A DNA stretch of 64,000 nt, taken from CAWGMT01 sp963823675 (GTDB lineage Bacteria; Planctomycetota; Planctomycetia; Isosphaerales; Isosphaeraceae). The stretch is taken from assembly GCA_963823675.1 (NCBI GenBank), contig CAWGMT010000007.1:558001-622000 (forward strand), written 5' to 3'. A model generated the notes under the pieces. The model saw only the letters and a list, made by a program, of their open reading frames with translations, ran no database searches and had not been told where the DNA came from. The position numbers were made by a program, and so were the translations under genes. The stretch's first letter is position 1. The number at the start of each line of letters is the position of its first letter. This document shows positions 47,620-58,155 of the stretch, piece by piece.

Positions 47620-47654
47620 GCGTCGCGCGAGAATGAGGTTGGAGGGAGAACGTC

Positions 47655-47671
47655 CTTTCGCAGAGCGAAAA
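47655..47671. terminator. Small hairpin between convergent genes
   Basis: TTTCGC-AGA-GCGAAA with an adjacent T-rich stretch on the plus side (GTTTTGG at 47681). It lies 36 bases after the secreted-protein stop and 26 bases before the thioredoxin-gene stop. Its core is related to the hairpin near 121-137 (CTTTCGC-GGA-GCGAAAG). Confidence 0.5.
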
Positions 47672-47696
47672 TAGACACTTGTTTTGGCTTTGCTCC

Positions 47697-48779
47697 TTAG
47701 CGTCCGACGGCACCGGCGACGGCCTTCTCCAGGTTCGAGCGCGTCAGGTCGATGTGGATGACGATACCGTCGCGGCCGATCAGGACATTGGCCGGGACCT
47801 CCGAGACGGCGTAGCCCCGGGCGTAGTCCTGATCGCCGGCGCCGTTGATCAGGTTGGGCCAGCGGACGTTGTATTCCAGCAGGAACTGGCGGACGGCGGG
47901 CCGCGCGGCGTCGGCGGACTTGACGCTCTCCTGGAGGGGATCGAGGTTGATGCCGAGGATCCGGAAGCCGCGGTCACGGTATGCCGCGTAAACCGCGTCG
48001 AGACGCGAGACCTCCTCGGCGCAATTCAAGCACCAACTGGCCCAGAACACGATCAGAACCACGTCGCCGTGAAAGTCGGCCAGGCGCACGGGCCGTCCGT
48101 CCACATCGGTGCCGGCGATGGGTGGCGCGGGCTTGCCGATCAGATCGAGGCGGGCCAAGCGCGACGCCACGAAGGCCTTGACCGTCGGGTCAGTCGCTCG
48201 ATCGAGCACCAGCTTGAAGGCTTTGCGCGCGACGGCGAACTGCTCGCCCTGCGACAGGCGCTCGAAGTACGCTTCGAGCAGGGTGAGCTGGGCGGTCGTC
48301 GGCAACGCGTGGTGAAGCGCGGCGCCTGCACCGGGACCGAGCGCCGAGGTCAGGCTGGCGAGCGACTCGTCATACGCCCCGCGGCGGACCTGCGCCATGA
48401 TCTTCGCGACGTCGGCCAGCATGACAACTTTCGACGAAGTTTCCTTCGCCTGGAGCACGCGGTCGGCGACGGGCTCGGCCTCGGCGAACAAGTTGGCGGC
48501 GATCGCCGCTCGAAAATACGACTCGTACGTTTGGTTCGCCTCGTCCTTCGCCTGCTTGCCCGCCAAGGCGGCAAGACGCTCCAGCCGCCGCCGCTCGATG
48601 TCATCGAGCTCCTTTCGATAAAGGGCGTCGATCGCGACTACCGAGTCGAGCGCGGGCGTGGTCTTGGCGGCGTCCGGCGTGGCGGTATCCTGTGCCCGGG
48701 CTGGCCCCCGCCAGGCCGCGCCCACTACCAGGATGGCCGTTGTCAATGCGAGCGTCTGGATCCTGGTACAAGCGGTCAT
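47697..48779 (-). CDS. Exported TlpA-like thioredoxin-domain protein
   Basis: About 360 residues with a signal peptide (LALTTAILVVGAAWRGPARA). Residues about 40-215 are helical and repetitive in character (EAEPVADRVLQAKETSSKVV). The C-terminal 140 residues are a TlpA/ResA-like thioredoxin domain: IGKPAPPIAGTDVDGRPVRL, the redox site WASWCLNCAEE (CxxC), INLDPLQESV and the cis-Pro region VSEVPANVLIGRDG. It should reduce or exchange disulfides in the periplasm. ATG 48779 is preferred; TTG 48794 is also in frame. Confidence 0.85.
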   Translation of the reverse strand: MTACTRIQTLALTTAILVVGAAWRGPARAQDTATPDAAKTTPALDSVVAIDALYRKELDDIERRRLERLAALAGKQAKDEANQTYESYFRAAIAANLFAEAEPVADRVLQAKETSSKVVMLADVAKIMAQVRRGAYDESLASLTSALGPGAGAALHHALPTTAQLTLLEAYFERLSQGEQFAVARKAFKLVLDRATDPTVKAFVASRLARLDLIGKPAPPIAGTDVDGRPVRLADFHGDVVLIVFWASWCLNCAEEVSRLDAVYAAYRDRGFRILGINLDPLQESVKSADAARPAVRQFLLEYNVRWPNLINGAGDQDYARGYAVSEVPANVLIGRDGIVIHIDLTRSNLEKAVAGAVGR

Positions 48780-49007
48780 CTGCGCTGAACTCAAAGGGTG
48801 GGTGAAACAGGAGCCGCACTATTAGGCCAGGAGATACGCGGCAATGTCAAGGGTTTGCGGCGTTGAATCGATCGAATCCGCCGAGGAATCGGCGATGTCT
48901 CGGGCGGTTGCCGCGTCGCTTGCGACCAGGCCGCAGGCTCGACACCAGGTCGATGCCGGCGAGAAGTCCTCCGCGCCCGGGATCGACCTGGCGTAAAACC
49001 GCAGTCG

Positions 49008-50740
49008 TCAGAAGAATAGCTGGAGACGCCACCAGAGCGTGTCCGCAGTTCCCGCCGTCCTTGTAGGGCCGGTCGCGTATGTAATTGGATTGTTAAACTC
49101 GTCATGCTTCCAGTCGAAGAACATTTTGATGTACTGTGTCATGTGCCAGGTCAGGCCGAGGTCGGTCGTCCAGACCCGATTGGCGTTGCCGACGGGTGAC
49201 GCCAGGCCGCCCGTGAAGATCTGATTGCCGATGTCCAGATAGTTGTAACGTGCGAAGATCTCCCAAGCTCCCGGTCCAAACTCGCCGGGCCGCAAGCTGA
49301 AGGGGCGGCGCGGCTTGACGATGCCAACCTGGCTGCGGGTCTCACCGGTCAAAAGATAACCTGCCGTGACATAGTAGCTGCCGACGGGAACGCGCGTGTG
49401 CATCGAGCGGCTGGCGGGAGTGGTATTCAACGCATAATCCTGGTAGCCGCTCTGCCACTCGGCGATGAGCGCGAGCTGCTGGTAAAAGTAAGCGGCGTGC
49501 ATGTCCCAGAACGCCATCGGGCCGTACTGACCTGTGTGATCCCCCAGCGTCAGGAAGGGGATGCCGATATCCGCGACACCGGTGGTCGGGACGATCGTGC
49601 GAAAGACTGCCGGAACCGCGGGCTGTGCCTGATTGCCGGCAAAGACCGAGCCGCCGAAGTTGAAGTTCTCCAGCACAGACCCTTCGTAGGCGCCGAAAGG
49701 ATGGAAGTTCACAAACGCCGAGATGAACTTCTCGTTCTGATTCGCGTAATACCCGTTGCGATTGCCGTTGAAGATGCCCACGGCGTACTGGAACCGGGCG
49801 GATTGGTTGGGAGCGTCAAAAAGCTGGCCGTAAGCCATGATTCCTTCGTCGCGATTTTCCCCGAAGTTGTTGAAGAACAGCGATCGCTCGGGCGTGATCA
49901 GGCCCTGGATCGGCTCGACGAAAAACTCGTACGTGAAGGGCGATTTGAAGCGGCCCGCCCGAAACTGGAGCCGCTTGTCATAGTTGAAGTCAACGAATGC
50001 ATCCAGGGCGTTTACCGAATCAATGCCTTGCGCGAGCGAGACGAAGTAGCCGATCTCCTTAGTCACGTGTCCGTTCCACATCCACCACTGGCGCGGAATG
50101 ATGAAGGTGTCGTGGTAGAGCGTTTCACCGCCGCGCACCTCACCGCGGAAGTCGAACTGCGTCAGGTTGTGGAATTGCAGGATATACTCTTCGTCCTCGG
50201 ACATGATCTCGAAGCCAGGCCCGAACCTCACTTTGGCGCTTGCGTCCGCCAAGTTGGCTGGCGCATCGAAGCGCGGCTGGACATTGGGGTTGGGCGGCAT
50301 AGACTGACCGGGAACGCCAGGTCCGTAAAACATGCCGCCGGTCTGACCGCCGCCCGCTCCGCCGGCCTCGGGCCGCACCACGCCGCCCGACGAGATCCCC
50401 ATGCCTCCCCCGGCGGCGCCGGGCCTCCGGCTGCGCCGGCGCTGCCCGGCGCAAGGTTGGCCTTTTGGCTTACCTGGTACTGGAGCTGATTCACGATAGC
50501 CTCAAGTTGCGCAACGCGGGCCTCGAGCGCGGCCTCGCGGGATGCTCGCGGAGGTGCGTTCGGTGGCGTCGTCGGCTGTGGTACCGCCGGTCGCGGGAGA
50601 TTGGCTTCGTCGAAAGGCTCTTGAGCGGGGACCTGCACCCGTGCGGCTGTTTGCTGCGCGAAGACGCTGGCTGACCCCACGAGCCACGCCGATCCCAGCG
50701 CGGCCCACTTGAGCGCCGAATAAACAATCGATCGGACCAT
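49008..50740 (-). CDS. OprP/OprO-type porin with coiled-coil N-terminus (frameshifted)
   Basis: ATG 50740 gives a signal peptide (ALKWAALGSAWLVGSASVFA). It is followed by a Pro-rich linker and a coiled coil (LEARVAQLEAIVNQLQYQVS). In the Gly/Ala/Pro linker the frame breaks near 50425 and resumes with FGPGFEIMSEDEEYILQFHN, then a complete barrel: RQWWMWNGHVTKEIGYFVSL, RAGRFKSPFTYEFFVEPIQG, AYFYQQLALIAEWQSGYQDY and a terminal WWRLQLFF. The gene is closely similar in layout to the damaged porin at 11618. The break is in a GC-rich repeat-like tract and looks like an indel. Confidence 0.85.
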
Positions 50741-50838
50741 TTTCGTCTCCGCCGATGGAGCTCGAGCGTTGTCGTGATCCAAGACGACCGTGACAGCGCT
50801 CTGCCAGCCGTCCCTCAACCTCAAGTCCGGTGCGAAGA

Positions 50839-51051
50839 TCAGGCGCGGAGCATGTGGCCCGCAATGGATAAACGCGCACCCAGATCGACACCCATGCCGC
50901 GTGGCGGAATCACTTTGCCGGCTGGTGCTTGATTGGGGTCGTTACCGATCGTCGATTCCACCGCCGGCTTTCGAATCATCCAGTCGGCGCCGTGGCTACA
51001 GCCAGCCGCGCCGGAAGCCAGAAAGCCAAGTGCGATTGCACGCTTGATCAT
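50839..51051 (-). CDS. Small lipoprotein, unknown function
   Basis: 70 residues with a lipobox (LGFLASGAAGC) directly after a basic start (MIKRAI). The short mature part (DWMIRKPAVESTIGNDPNQA, then a PPRGMGVDLGAR stretch) has no recognised domain. It lies about 100 bases upstream of the porin on the same strand, so it may share its transcript. Confidence 0.65.
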   Translation of the reverse strand: MIKRAIALGFLASGAAGCSHGADWMIRKPAVESTIGNDPNQAPAGKVIPPRGMGVDLGARLSIAGHMLRA

Positions 51052-51162
51052 GGGCGGCCCCGCGTCCTGATCTGTGTCCTGGGTCGAGCTTCCGGTCCAT
51101 TCGGATTTGAGTGCAAGAATTGATGCGGACGGGTGGGAACCTAGAGCTTTTGGCCGGTCAAC

Positions 51163-51672
51163 TCACGTACTCTGGGTGCTCAGCTTGATGCTCACGACGC
51201 TCGTCCGCGCATGGTTTGTATAGAGCTCGATCGATCCGCTCTCGGAGTCGCCGGTGAAGGCGCCAATGGCGTCTTCGACACGCTGGGGGTGCTCGTAGTA
51301 AACGTTTCCCCGCCCGGCCGCGTGGGCTGGCCCCGCGCTCTGGTTGTTGAATGCCACCACGAAACCTCCGTTGGGAGCGTGCAACCGTAGCGTGTCGGGC
51401 CCCATATAGTCCCCGTACTCGTTGACGGTCTCGTTCCAGACTCCGCGGACCACGCCCAGCGTGCCGAGCCGCCCGGCGACCGGCACGGATGTGGTCGTGG
51501 ACCCATCCTCGTTCATGGTTGTGGTAGGCGTGCGATTGTCGACGGTCAGAGTGCCGTCGAGCGCGAGCGGAGCCGCCACCGCCGGCGCGGCATGGTTCAG
51601 GGCGGCGTGGCCATTCGAAAGGAGCGTTCTCCCTTCGAGAAACTCGAAACGTGGAGAATGAACGCGACTCAT
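51163..51672 (-). CDS. Exported protein with planctomycete LEPR-type N-terminal motif
   Basis: 169 residues. The ATG at 51672 starts SPRFEFLEGRTLLS, matching the LExRxLLS export motif found at the N-terminus of many planctomycete surface proteins. The rest is a low-complexity then beta-rich domain (LTVDNRTPTTTMNEDGSTTT, YMGPDTLRLHAPNGGFVVAF). It resembles a small exported matrix or carrier protein. There is no catalytic motif. The start at 51714 is also open, but the motif should be close to the N-terminus. Confidence 0.65.
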   Translation of the reverse strand: MSRVHSPRFEFLEGRTLLSNGHAALNHAAPAVAAPLALDGTLTVDNRTPTTTMNEDGSTTTSVPVAGRLGTLGVVRGVWNETVNEYGDYMGPDTLRLHAPNGGFVVAFNNQSAGPAHAAGRGNVYYEHPQRVEDAIGAFTGDSESGSIELYTNHARTSVVSIKLSTQST

Positions 51673-52867
51673 CGTAAGCACCTCCCGCACTGCCCGGCCG
51701 GTGGCAATCAACACACACTGGGCGGTGAGCCCAACTGTTTATTCGGACGGCAGACCAGGCAAACTTTCACGATTTTGCCGATTGGATCGGCGAGGCCCCA
51801 TCGCTGGTTGCAGTACGGCGCTCTTGACGAAGCATGTCGTTTCACCTATAAGTACAGTGGTTTTTGTGATGGGGTCCGGGACTATGGGGCCAATGGGCAG
51901 CCGAAGCATTTTAAACTACGTCTCTCATGTTGCTTCCGCGCTAGCACTGGTTGCGGCGGTGGTCGCTTCGCCGGTTTGGCCGGCCAAGCAGGTTGTCCGC
52001 TCAGCCCGCGTCACGTGCGTGCCGTGCAATTTCGCCCTCCCTGCGACCAGTCATTCTTCCGCATTCTCGGCAACATGGGTCCGGTCGCGTCTGGGCCAGT
52101 TCAAGGCCATTCCGTCCGAGAATGAAGAAGAATCGAGCGGGACAATCGGTCCGGTCCGTGCCGTCTTTGACCTGCTTCCTACTGGCGTTTCCAGGCAAGA
52201 TCGAGTCTTTGCCACCGTGCAGCTCGGTCTCGCGGCCTATCCCCTCCGTTGTTGAGTCAGCCTCCATTTCGGGCACGTCGCTTCCCTCGGCCAGCCGCAT
52301 GAAAATTGCGTGTCGCACCGTGTTGCGCGGTGCCGTCGGCATCGCGATTGCACTCTCGACATTCACGTCGGACGAAACCTGGCCGCAGTGGGTGATGGCT
52401 GGCAATGGAAAAATGGAATCGGTTTGTGTCGCTGACACTGGCGCTAATCGGGCTGGTGTCGCCAACGGCGCTTTTCGTCGGAGCCATTCCGGGCAAGGGC
52501 GGTGCTCGACCAGAGGGACTGGGCGATCGATCGCTCTCGTGTGATCGCGCACACACCCTCCTTGTCGCTCTCCGCGCACCCGCGCTCCGACGCCGTTGGG
52601 CCCGCCGAGCCCATAAACTGTCCAGCCGGCCAATACCGCTTGGGTGTTGACGTGGCGCCGGGCCAGTTCGCGCAAGAGGGTGCCCGCTCCCTCGCGGCCT
52701 CGATGCACGGACGGCTGCCCTCTCTCAACAGTCGCTGCGCACGCCAGATTAAATGGTATTTGAATGCTTTATCTGTTCACAACGAGTTGGATTGACGTGA
52801 TTGCGCGGGATGTTAGATTCACGCCCGCGATTTGGGACTTGCCAGGCACGCGCCGGGAGTATGGGCT
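51673..52867. other. 1.2-kb region without a convincing gene
   Basis: Several overlapping frames occur on both strands. Two plus-strand frames begin with signal-like hydrophobic stretches: near 51884 (ILNYVSHVASALALVAAVVA) and at 52405 (MEKWNRFVSLTLALIGLVSP). Neither leads into a conserved domain, and frames change repeatedly, so I regard the region as eroded sequence. The part just before 52868 must hold the promoter and ribosome site (GGGAG) of the RND pump. Confidence 0.45.
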
Positions 52868-55800
52868 ATGAATCCGACTGTCTTCGCCATGCGCCGCCCG
52901 GTTACGACCATGATGCTGGTTGTGGCCTTGATCAGCGGCGGGGTGCTGGCTTTCGAGCGGATGCGAGTGGATATCTTCCCCTCGCTCAACACACCGAAGA
53001 TCTACGTCTTCCTCGATTACATTGGCATGAGCCCCGACCAGATCGAGGGCTTCATCGTCAATCAGCTCGAGTTGTATTTTCAGTACGTTGATGGAATCCG
53101 GGATATTGATACGCGGAACATCCAGCAGGTTGCGTTGTGCCAGCTCTCGTTCTATCCCGGCACCGACATGGGCCAGGCAATGGCCCAGGTCGTGGCGATG
53201 TCCGACCGGGCCATGTCGTGGATGCCCAAGGGTACCTTGCCGCCGATGATCATGCGGATGGACGCGGGCAGCGTGCCGGTGGGCTATCTCGTCTTCGAGA
53301 GTGAAACCACCTCGCTGGGGGCGCTCGGCGACCTGGCGCAGAACGTCATCCGGCCGCTGGTGCAGAAATTCGTACCGGGCACGGTCGCGATCTCCCCGTT
53401 CGGCCCGAACATGCGGTCGATCGTCATCAACGTCGATCCCCAGAAGCTCCTCGACTACAACCTGGGCCCGCAGGAGGTCGTTGACGCCCTGGCCAAGGGG
53501 AACACGATCATTCCGGCGGGGAATATCTACGTCAAGGACTCGATGCCGGTGGTCGCCAACAACGCGACGGTCGTCAACATCAAGCGGCTGGGGGATATCC
53601 CGCTGCGAATGCAGAAGAACGTCTACCTCCGGGACGTGGCAACCATCCAGGACGATACCGACATCACTTACGGATACGCGCTGGTCAACGGCAAGAAGTC
53701 GGTCTATCTGCCGATCATCAAGAAGGACACGGGATCGACGCTCACGGTGGTGTCCGACGTGCACAAGCACATGCAGTTGTTCCGCGAGGCCGTGCCCAAG
53801 GACGTGACGGTCAACTTCGAGTTCGACGAGTCGCCCACGGTGGTGGCGGCGGTCGAGAGCGTGGCCACCGAGGGGCTGATCGGCGCGGGTTTGACCGGCC
53901 TCATGATCTTGCTGTTCCTGGGCGACTTGAGGAGCGTGATCGTCGTCATCTCCAACATCCCGCTGGCCCTCTTGGGGTCGTTATTCGGGCTCTGGATAAC
54001 GGGGAACACGATCAACATCATGTCGCTGGGCGGCATGGCACTGGCGATCGGCATCCTGGTCAACGAGGCGACCGTGACGATCGAGAACGTGCACGTGCAG
54101 ATGGGCCACACGTCGAAAACAGCCACGGCCGTGCTGCACGCGAGTAACGCCACGGCCGTGCCGCGGCTCCTGGCATTGCTCTGTATCCTGTCGGTGTTCA
54201 TTCCGGCGTTCATCATGGCGGATCCGCTCCGGTCGCTCTTCATGCCGCTGACCCTGGGTGTCGGGTTTGCCATGATCTCGTCGTACCTGCTCTCCAGCAC
54301 GTTCGTGCCGGTCCTGTGCGTGGCCCTGCTCAAGCACCACGGCGGAGCGCATGGTGAGGAGAACGCCGGGCTGTTCGGCCGGATACTCAGCGTTTATAGC
54401 AAGGCCGTGAGCTTCTTCGTCCGCATGCGCTGGTTGACCGTGCCGATCTATCTCGGAGCGTGCGGCCTGGTCCTGTGGCTGCTGGGGTTTCAGGTTGGGA
54501 CCGAGTTGTTTCCGCAAGTGGATTCAGGCCAGTTCGTGCTGCGGTTCCGGCCGCCGCCCGGCTCCAACTTCGAGCTGACCCGGCAGATGGCCGTCAAATG
54601 TCTCGAGGAGATCGAGCATGAGGCAAAGGCCAAGAACATCGAGATCACGATGGGCTACGTGGGCCAGGTCGCCCCGAACTTCGGCATCGACAACATGGTG
54701 CTCTTCATGCGCGGGCCTGACGACGGCCAGGTGCGGGTCGCCCTCCGTGAGGACAGCGGCATCAAGCTCGCCGCGTTCCGCGAGCGGCTGCGCAAGATCC
54801 TCCCCGAACGGGTGATCCCGTGGCTGGCACAGCGGCTACAGCATGGGGGGTTGTCCCAGGTCGAGGCCGAGCGCCAGGCCAGGCTGGCGTCCTTCGGTTT
54901 CCAGCCGGGCGATATCGTCACCAACGTGATGAGCTTCGGCTCGTTGACGCCCATCGCAGTCCGCGTCGTCGGCACCGACCTGAAGATGGTGCGACAGCAT
55001 GCGGAGAAGATCGTCGCCGCGATGAAACGCATCCCATTCCTGCGCGACGTCCAGTTCGAGCAGACGCTTGACTACCCCACGATCGAGGTGGAGATCGACC
55101 GCGAGAAAGCAGGGCTGTCCGGCGCCAAGGTCGAGGACGTGGCTCATGCTCTCGTCATGGCGACCGCGTCAACCCGTTTCGCCTCGCTCAACTACTGGGT
55201 CAACGTGAAAACGGGCTTCGACTACCTGGTCCAGGTTCAAGTGCCCCCGCTCAGAATGGAAAAGCCGGAAGACATCGAGACCTTGCCGCTGAAGTCGGTC
55301 AACCCCCTCGTCAACCTGATGGTCCGCGACGTGGCGAATGTTCGCAGGGGTGTTCGGCCTGGCGAGCTCGACCGAGACATGTCGCAGCGCTACCTGACCG
55401 TGACGGCGAACGTCGAAGGTGAGGACATGGGACGGGCCTCGCGCCAGGTCGCTGCGGCGCTTGAGGCCGCCGGCGAGTCGCCGCGCGGTGTGCGGGTCGA
55501 GACCATGGGCCAGCTCCCGCCGATGATCGAGATGTTTCAGGCGCTGGGGATCGGCCTGGCCGTCGCCGTGTTCGTGATCTTCGTGCTGCTCACGGGCTAT
55601 TTTCAGTCGCTGCGGCTGGCCCTGATCTCGATTGGCGCCGTGCCGGGTGTTCTCGCGGGCATCGCGACCATCCTCTACTTCACCAACACCTCGCTCAACA
55701 TCGAGTCCTTCATGGGTTCGATCATGTCCCTGGGCGTCTCGGTGTCGAACTCGGTGATGCTGGTGACGTTCATCGATGAGCACTGGAAGAGGGGAAGTCC

Positions 55801-56137
55801 CTCGACCGAAGCGGCGATCATCGGCGCGGGCGAGCGTCTGCGGCCGATCCTCATGACTGCTTGTGCGATGACCGTCGGCATGGTGCCCATGGCACTGGCG
55901 CTCGAGCGGGGGAGCCAGATGCAGGCACCGCTCGGCCTGGCGGTGATCGGCGGGCTGGTGATGTCGACCTTCGCCACCCTGCTCGTGCTCCCGTCGATCT
56001 TCGCGGTGGTGATCGGCCCCAGAGTGGCTCGCTCGCCATCGGTTTACCCGGACGACCCCGCAAGCGCACACTACGACCCGCACGCGTTCGCGGACGAGAA
56101 CCAGTTCGGCCACGACCTTGATTCGGCGGAGAGTTAG
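52868..56137 (+). CDS. RND efflux pump permease, copy 1
   Basis: 1089 residues with the usual twelve-helix RND architecture: TM1 VTTMMLVVALISGGVLAF, two large periplasmic loops, and the central helices. ATG 52868 follows GGGAG. TM4 reads ALAIGILVNEATVTIENVH: the proton-relay Asp407-Asp408 of AcrB is replaced by Asn399-Glu400. In TM10 the AcrB Lys940 position is Ser (GVSVSNSVMLV). Family members typically export hydrophobic compounds by proton antiport, so coupling in this copy is uncertain. The adaptor gene follows 23 bases downstream. A near copy lies at 58156. Confidence 0.93.
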   Translation: MNPTVFAMRRPVTTMMLVVALISGGVLAFERMRVDIFPSLNTPKIYVFLDYIGMSPDQIEGFIVNQLELYFQYVDGIRDIDTRNIQQVALCQLSFYPGTDMGQAMAQVVAMSDRAMSWMPKGTLPPMIMRMDAGSVPVGYLVFESETTSLGALGDLAQNVIRPLVQKFVPGTVAISPFGPNMRSIVINVDPQKLLDYNLGPQEVVDALAKGNTIIPAGNIYVKDSMPVVANNATVVNIKRLGDIPLRMQKNVYLRDVATIQDDTDITYGYALVNGKKSVYLPIIKKDTGSTLTVVSDVHKHMQLFREAVPKDVTVNFEFDESPTVVAAVESVATEGLIGAGLTGLMILLFLGDLRSVIVVISNIPLALLGSLFGLWITGNTINIMSLGGMALAIGILVNEATVTIENVHVQMGHTSKTATAVLHASNATAVPRLLALLCILSVFIPAFIMADPLRSLFMPLTLGVGFAMISSYLLSSTFVPVLCVALLKHHGGAHGEENAGLFGRILSVYSKAVSFFVRMRWLTVPIYLGACGLVLWLLGFQVGTELFPQVDSGQFVLRFRPPPGSNFELTRQMAVKCLEEIEHEAKAKNIEITMGYVGQVAPNFGIDNMVLFMRGPDDGQVRVALREDSGIKLAAFRERLRKILPERVIPWLAQRLQHGGLSQVEAERQARLASFGFQPGDIVTNVMSFGSLTPIAVRVVGTDLKMVRQHAEKIVAAMKRIPFLRDVQFEQTLDYPTIEVEIDREKAGLSGAKVEDVAHALVMATASTRFASLNYWVNVKTGFDYLVQVQVPPLRMEKPEDIETLPLKSVNPLVNLMVRDVANVRRGVRPGELDRDMSQRYLTVTANVEGEDMGRASRQVAAALEAAGESPRGVRVETMGQLPPMIEMFQALGIGLAVAVFVIFVLLTGYFQSLRLALISIGAVPGVLAGIATILYFTNTSLNIESFMGSIMSLGVSVSNSVMLVTFIDEHWKRGSPSTEAAIIGAGERLRPILMTACAMTVGMVPMALALERGSQMQAPLGLAVIGGLVMSTFATLLVLPSIFAVVIGPRVARSPSVYPDDPASAHYDPHAFADENQFGHDLDSAES
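53645..53865 (+). repeat. Near-identical tract shared with RND copy 2 (58933-59153)
   Basis: Across 221 bases the two RND genes differ at only two positions, while flanking parts differ every 10-20 bases. The tract encodes YGYALVNGKKSVYLPIIKKD and the following loop. Such patches point to recent gene conversion between the copies. Confidence 0.75.
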
Positions 56138-56160
56138 CCGACCACACACGGAGAACCCTG

Positions 56161-57754
56161 ATGCACCGCCCTCTTTCCCGGAGATCACTGATGTACCATG
56201 AACTCGGCAAGTCCAAAGGGGCGGCTGCGTTAACGCACCGCCCCCTTACCTGGCGCTGCTTCATGCCCCCCGCCCTCTGGACGATCGTTTCGGGTCGCTC
56301 CGCCGGTTGCCGCAGGCTGGTGTTCTGGCTCTCGGTCGCCCTTGTGGCGCCGGGCTGCGGCCACGAGGTCAAGATCGACTTCACAACCGTCTCCAAGCCC
56401 CCAACCGTGGAGGTGATCAACCCACCGCTGCGGAACATCGTCCGAGTCGTCGGCCAGCCCAGTTTCATCGAAGCATACGAGCGCACGTCGATCTATCCCA
56501 AGCCGACGGCGTACATCAACAAGTGGAATGTCAACATCGGCAACAAGGTCAAAAAAGGGGACGTCCTCGCCACCCTCTTCGTGCCCGAGCTGGTCGAGGA
56601 TTTCGGGACCAAGACCGCGACGGTTGGGCTCGACAAGCAACGCATCGAACTGGCCCTGAAGGTGGTGAAGGTGGCCCATGCCGACGTCCAGGCGGCCGAG
56701 GCGCGTCTCAAGGAGTCCCAAGCGATTCTCGACAAGTACGAGGCCGAGGTCGAACGCTGGGACTCGGAGGTAAAGCGGCTCAGGCACGAGGTCAACCGGG
56801 GCGTGGTCAACCGCCAGGTCCTCCTGGAGTCAACCAATCAGCTCAAGTCGAGCAACGCTGCGCGACGCGGCCAAGGCAACAATCATGAAGGCGGATGCCG
56901 ACCTGCTCTCCAGCAAGGCCGCGCTCGAAAAGGCCACCGTGGCCGTCGCCGTGGCGCGCGCCGACTTGACCGTGGCCGAAAGCGAGGCGAAGCGGATGCA
57001 GGCATGGGTCAACTATCTCACGCTGAGCGCGCCCTTCGACGGCGTGATCGTGGCCCGCAACGCCAACACGTTCAACTTCGTCCTGCCCACCACGGGCGAC
57101 CCCAACGCGATGGAGCGCTCTCCCGACCAGTCGCCCACAGGCGCAGCGCCGATCTACGTGGTCGACCGCACCAACGTCGTCCGAGTCTTCGTCAACATCC
57201 CCGAGCAGGACGCCAACTACGTGCACGTCGGGACCAAGGCGACCGTGCTTGCCAAGGCATACCGGGATCAGCCAATTCCGGCCACGGTCACGCGCACTTC
57301 GTGGGCCCTGAACGTCACCAGCCGTACGCTCCGTGCCGAGATCGACCTGCCCAACCCCGGCAGTCAGCTTTTGCCCGGAATGTATGCATATGCCAAGGTG
57401 ATCATCGAGCGCCCCGGCGTCCGGGCACTGCCGCTGGCCGCCGTCACGCATAGCGGCGACAAGAGCTATTGCTGGAAGCATGAGAACGGCCGCGCGGTGC
57501 GGACCGAAATCCAGACGGGAGTCAGCGACGGCGAGTGGATCGAGGTCACGAATGTCCAGATCCCGACGGCACTCGATGGTGATGATGCGTGGGAACCGAT
57601 CAACGGCTCGGAACAAGTGATCGTGGGCGACCTGACCATGCTCGCCGATGGAAGCTCCGTCGAAGTCAAGTCGGTGACGGCCGCGACCGAAGTCGCAAGT
57701 GTAGCCCCTGCTCGTCCGCGGACGAAGACGCCCCCACCAGCGATCAGAGAGTGA
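56161..57754 (+). CDS. RND periplasmic adaptor (HlyD/MFP family) lipoprotein, copy 1 (frameshifted)
   Basis: The adaptor for RND copy 1. The lipobox is LSVALVAPGC|GHE, so it is a lipid-anchored protein facing the periplasm. Then follow FTTVSKPPTVEVINPPLRNI, a barrel-sandwich half (IYPKPTAYINKWNVNIGNKV), a helical hairpin (VVKVAHADVQAAEARL), the second sandwich half (APFDGVIVARNANTFNFVLP) and the beta-barrel (VVRVFVNIPEQDANYVHVG). The frame breaks near 56865; copy 2 is intact at that spot, so this is probably an indel. Two or three in-frame ATG codons have their own GGAGA motifs (56161, 56191, 56263). Confidence 0.88.
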
Positions 57755-58155
57755 AGAAAGGATAACTGCTTGACTTGGACGAGGCCATCACTGCTTTAAA
57801 CGTTGTTGCCCTCTATTCGAATCGCGACCAATTCGATGGGACCGATCTGTTTTTTGGGAATGCTACCTTGCAAACAAATGACCGGACAGGTTTTAATGAT
57901 TTAGTCGAGAGAGAGTCTGTCCAGACAGCCCCGGACGGGGCGGCAGTGCGCAGCCTTAGGCGCTAAGCGTAGGCTATGCATTGCTGTTTGCATTTGGCGG
58001 GCTCAAGAAGACTTACCGATTAGCCTCTCCTCCCTCCATGTCCCCGGTGCGGTGCGAGATTCTTGAGAAAGGAAACGCGGATTTTCCTGTCATCGTGCCA
58101 GGGCGCTCGGGCCATAGTGAGGTTGGCGTGAGCAAGTCGGCCTTGGGAGCGGGTT
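57755..58155. other. Intergenic region between adaptor 1 and RND copy 2
   Basis: 400 bases without a credible gene. It is AT-richer between 57765 and 57910 and again near 57975-58030. The last bases before ATG 58156 (GGGAGCGGGTTATGAATCC) repeat the leader of RND copy 1 (GGGAGTATGGGCTATGAATCC), so the duplication included the ribosome site. The length suggests a separate promoter for copy 2. Confidence 0.5.
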
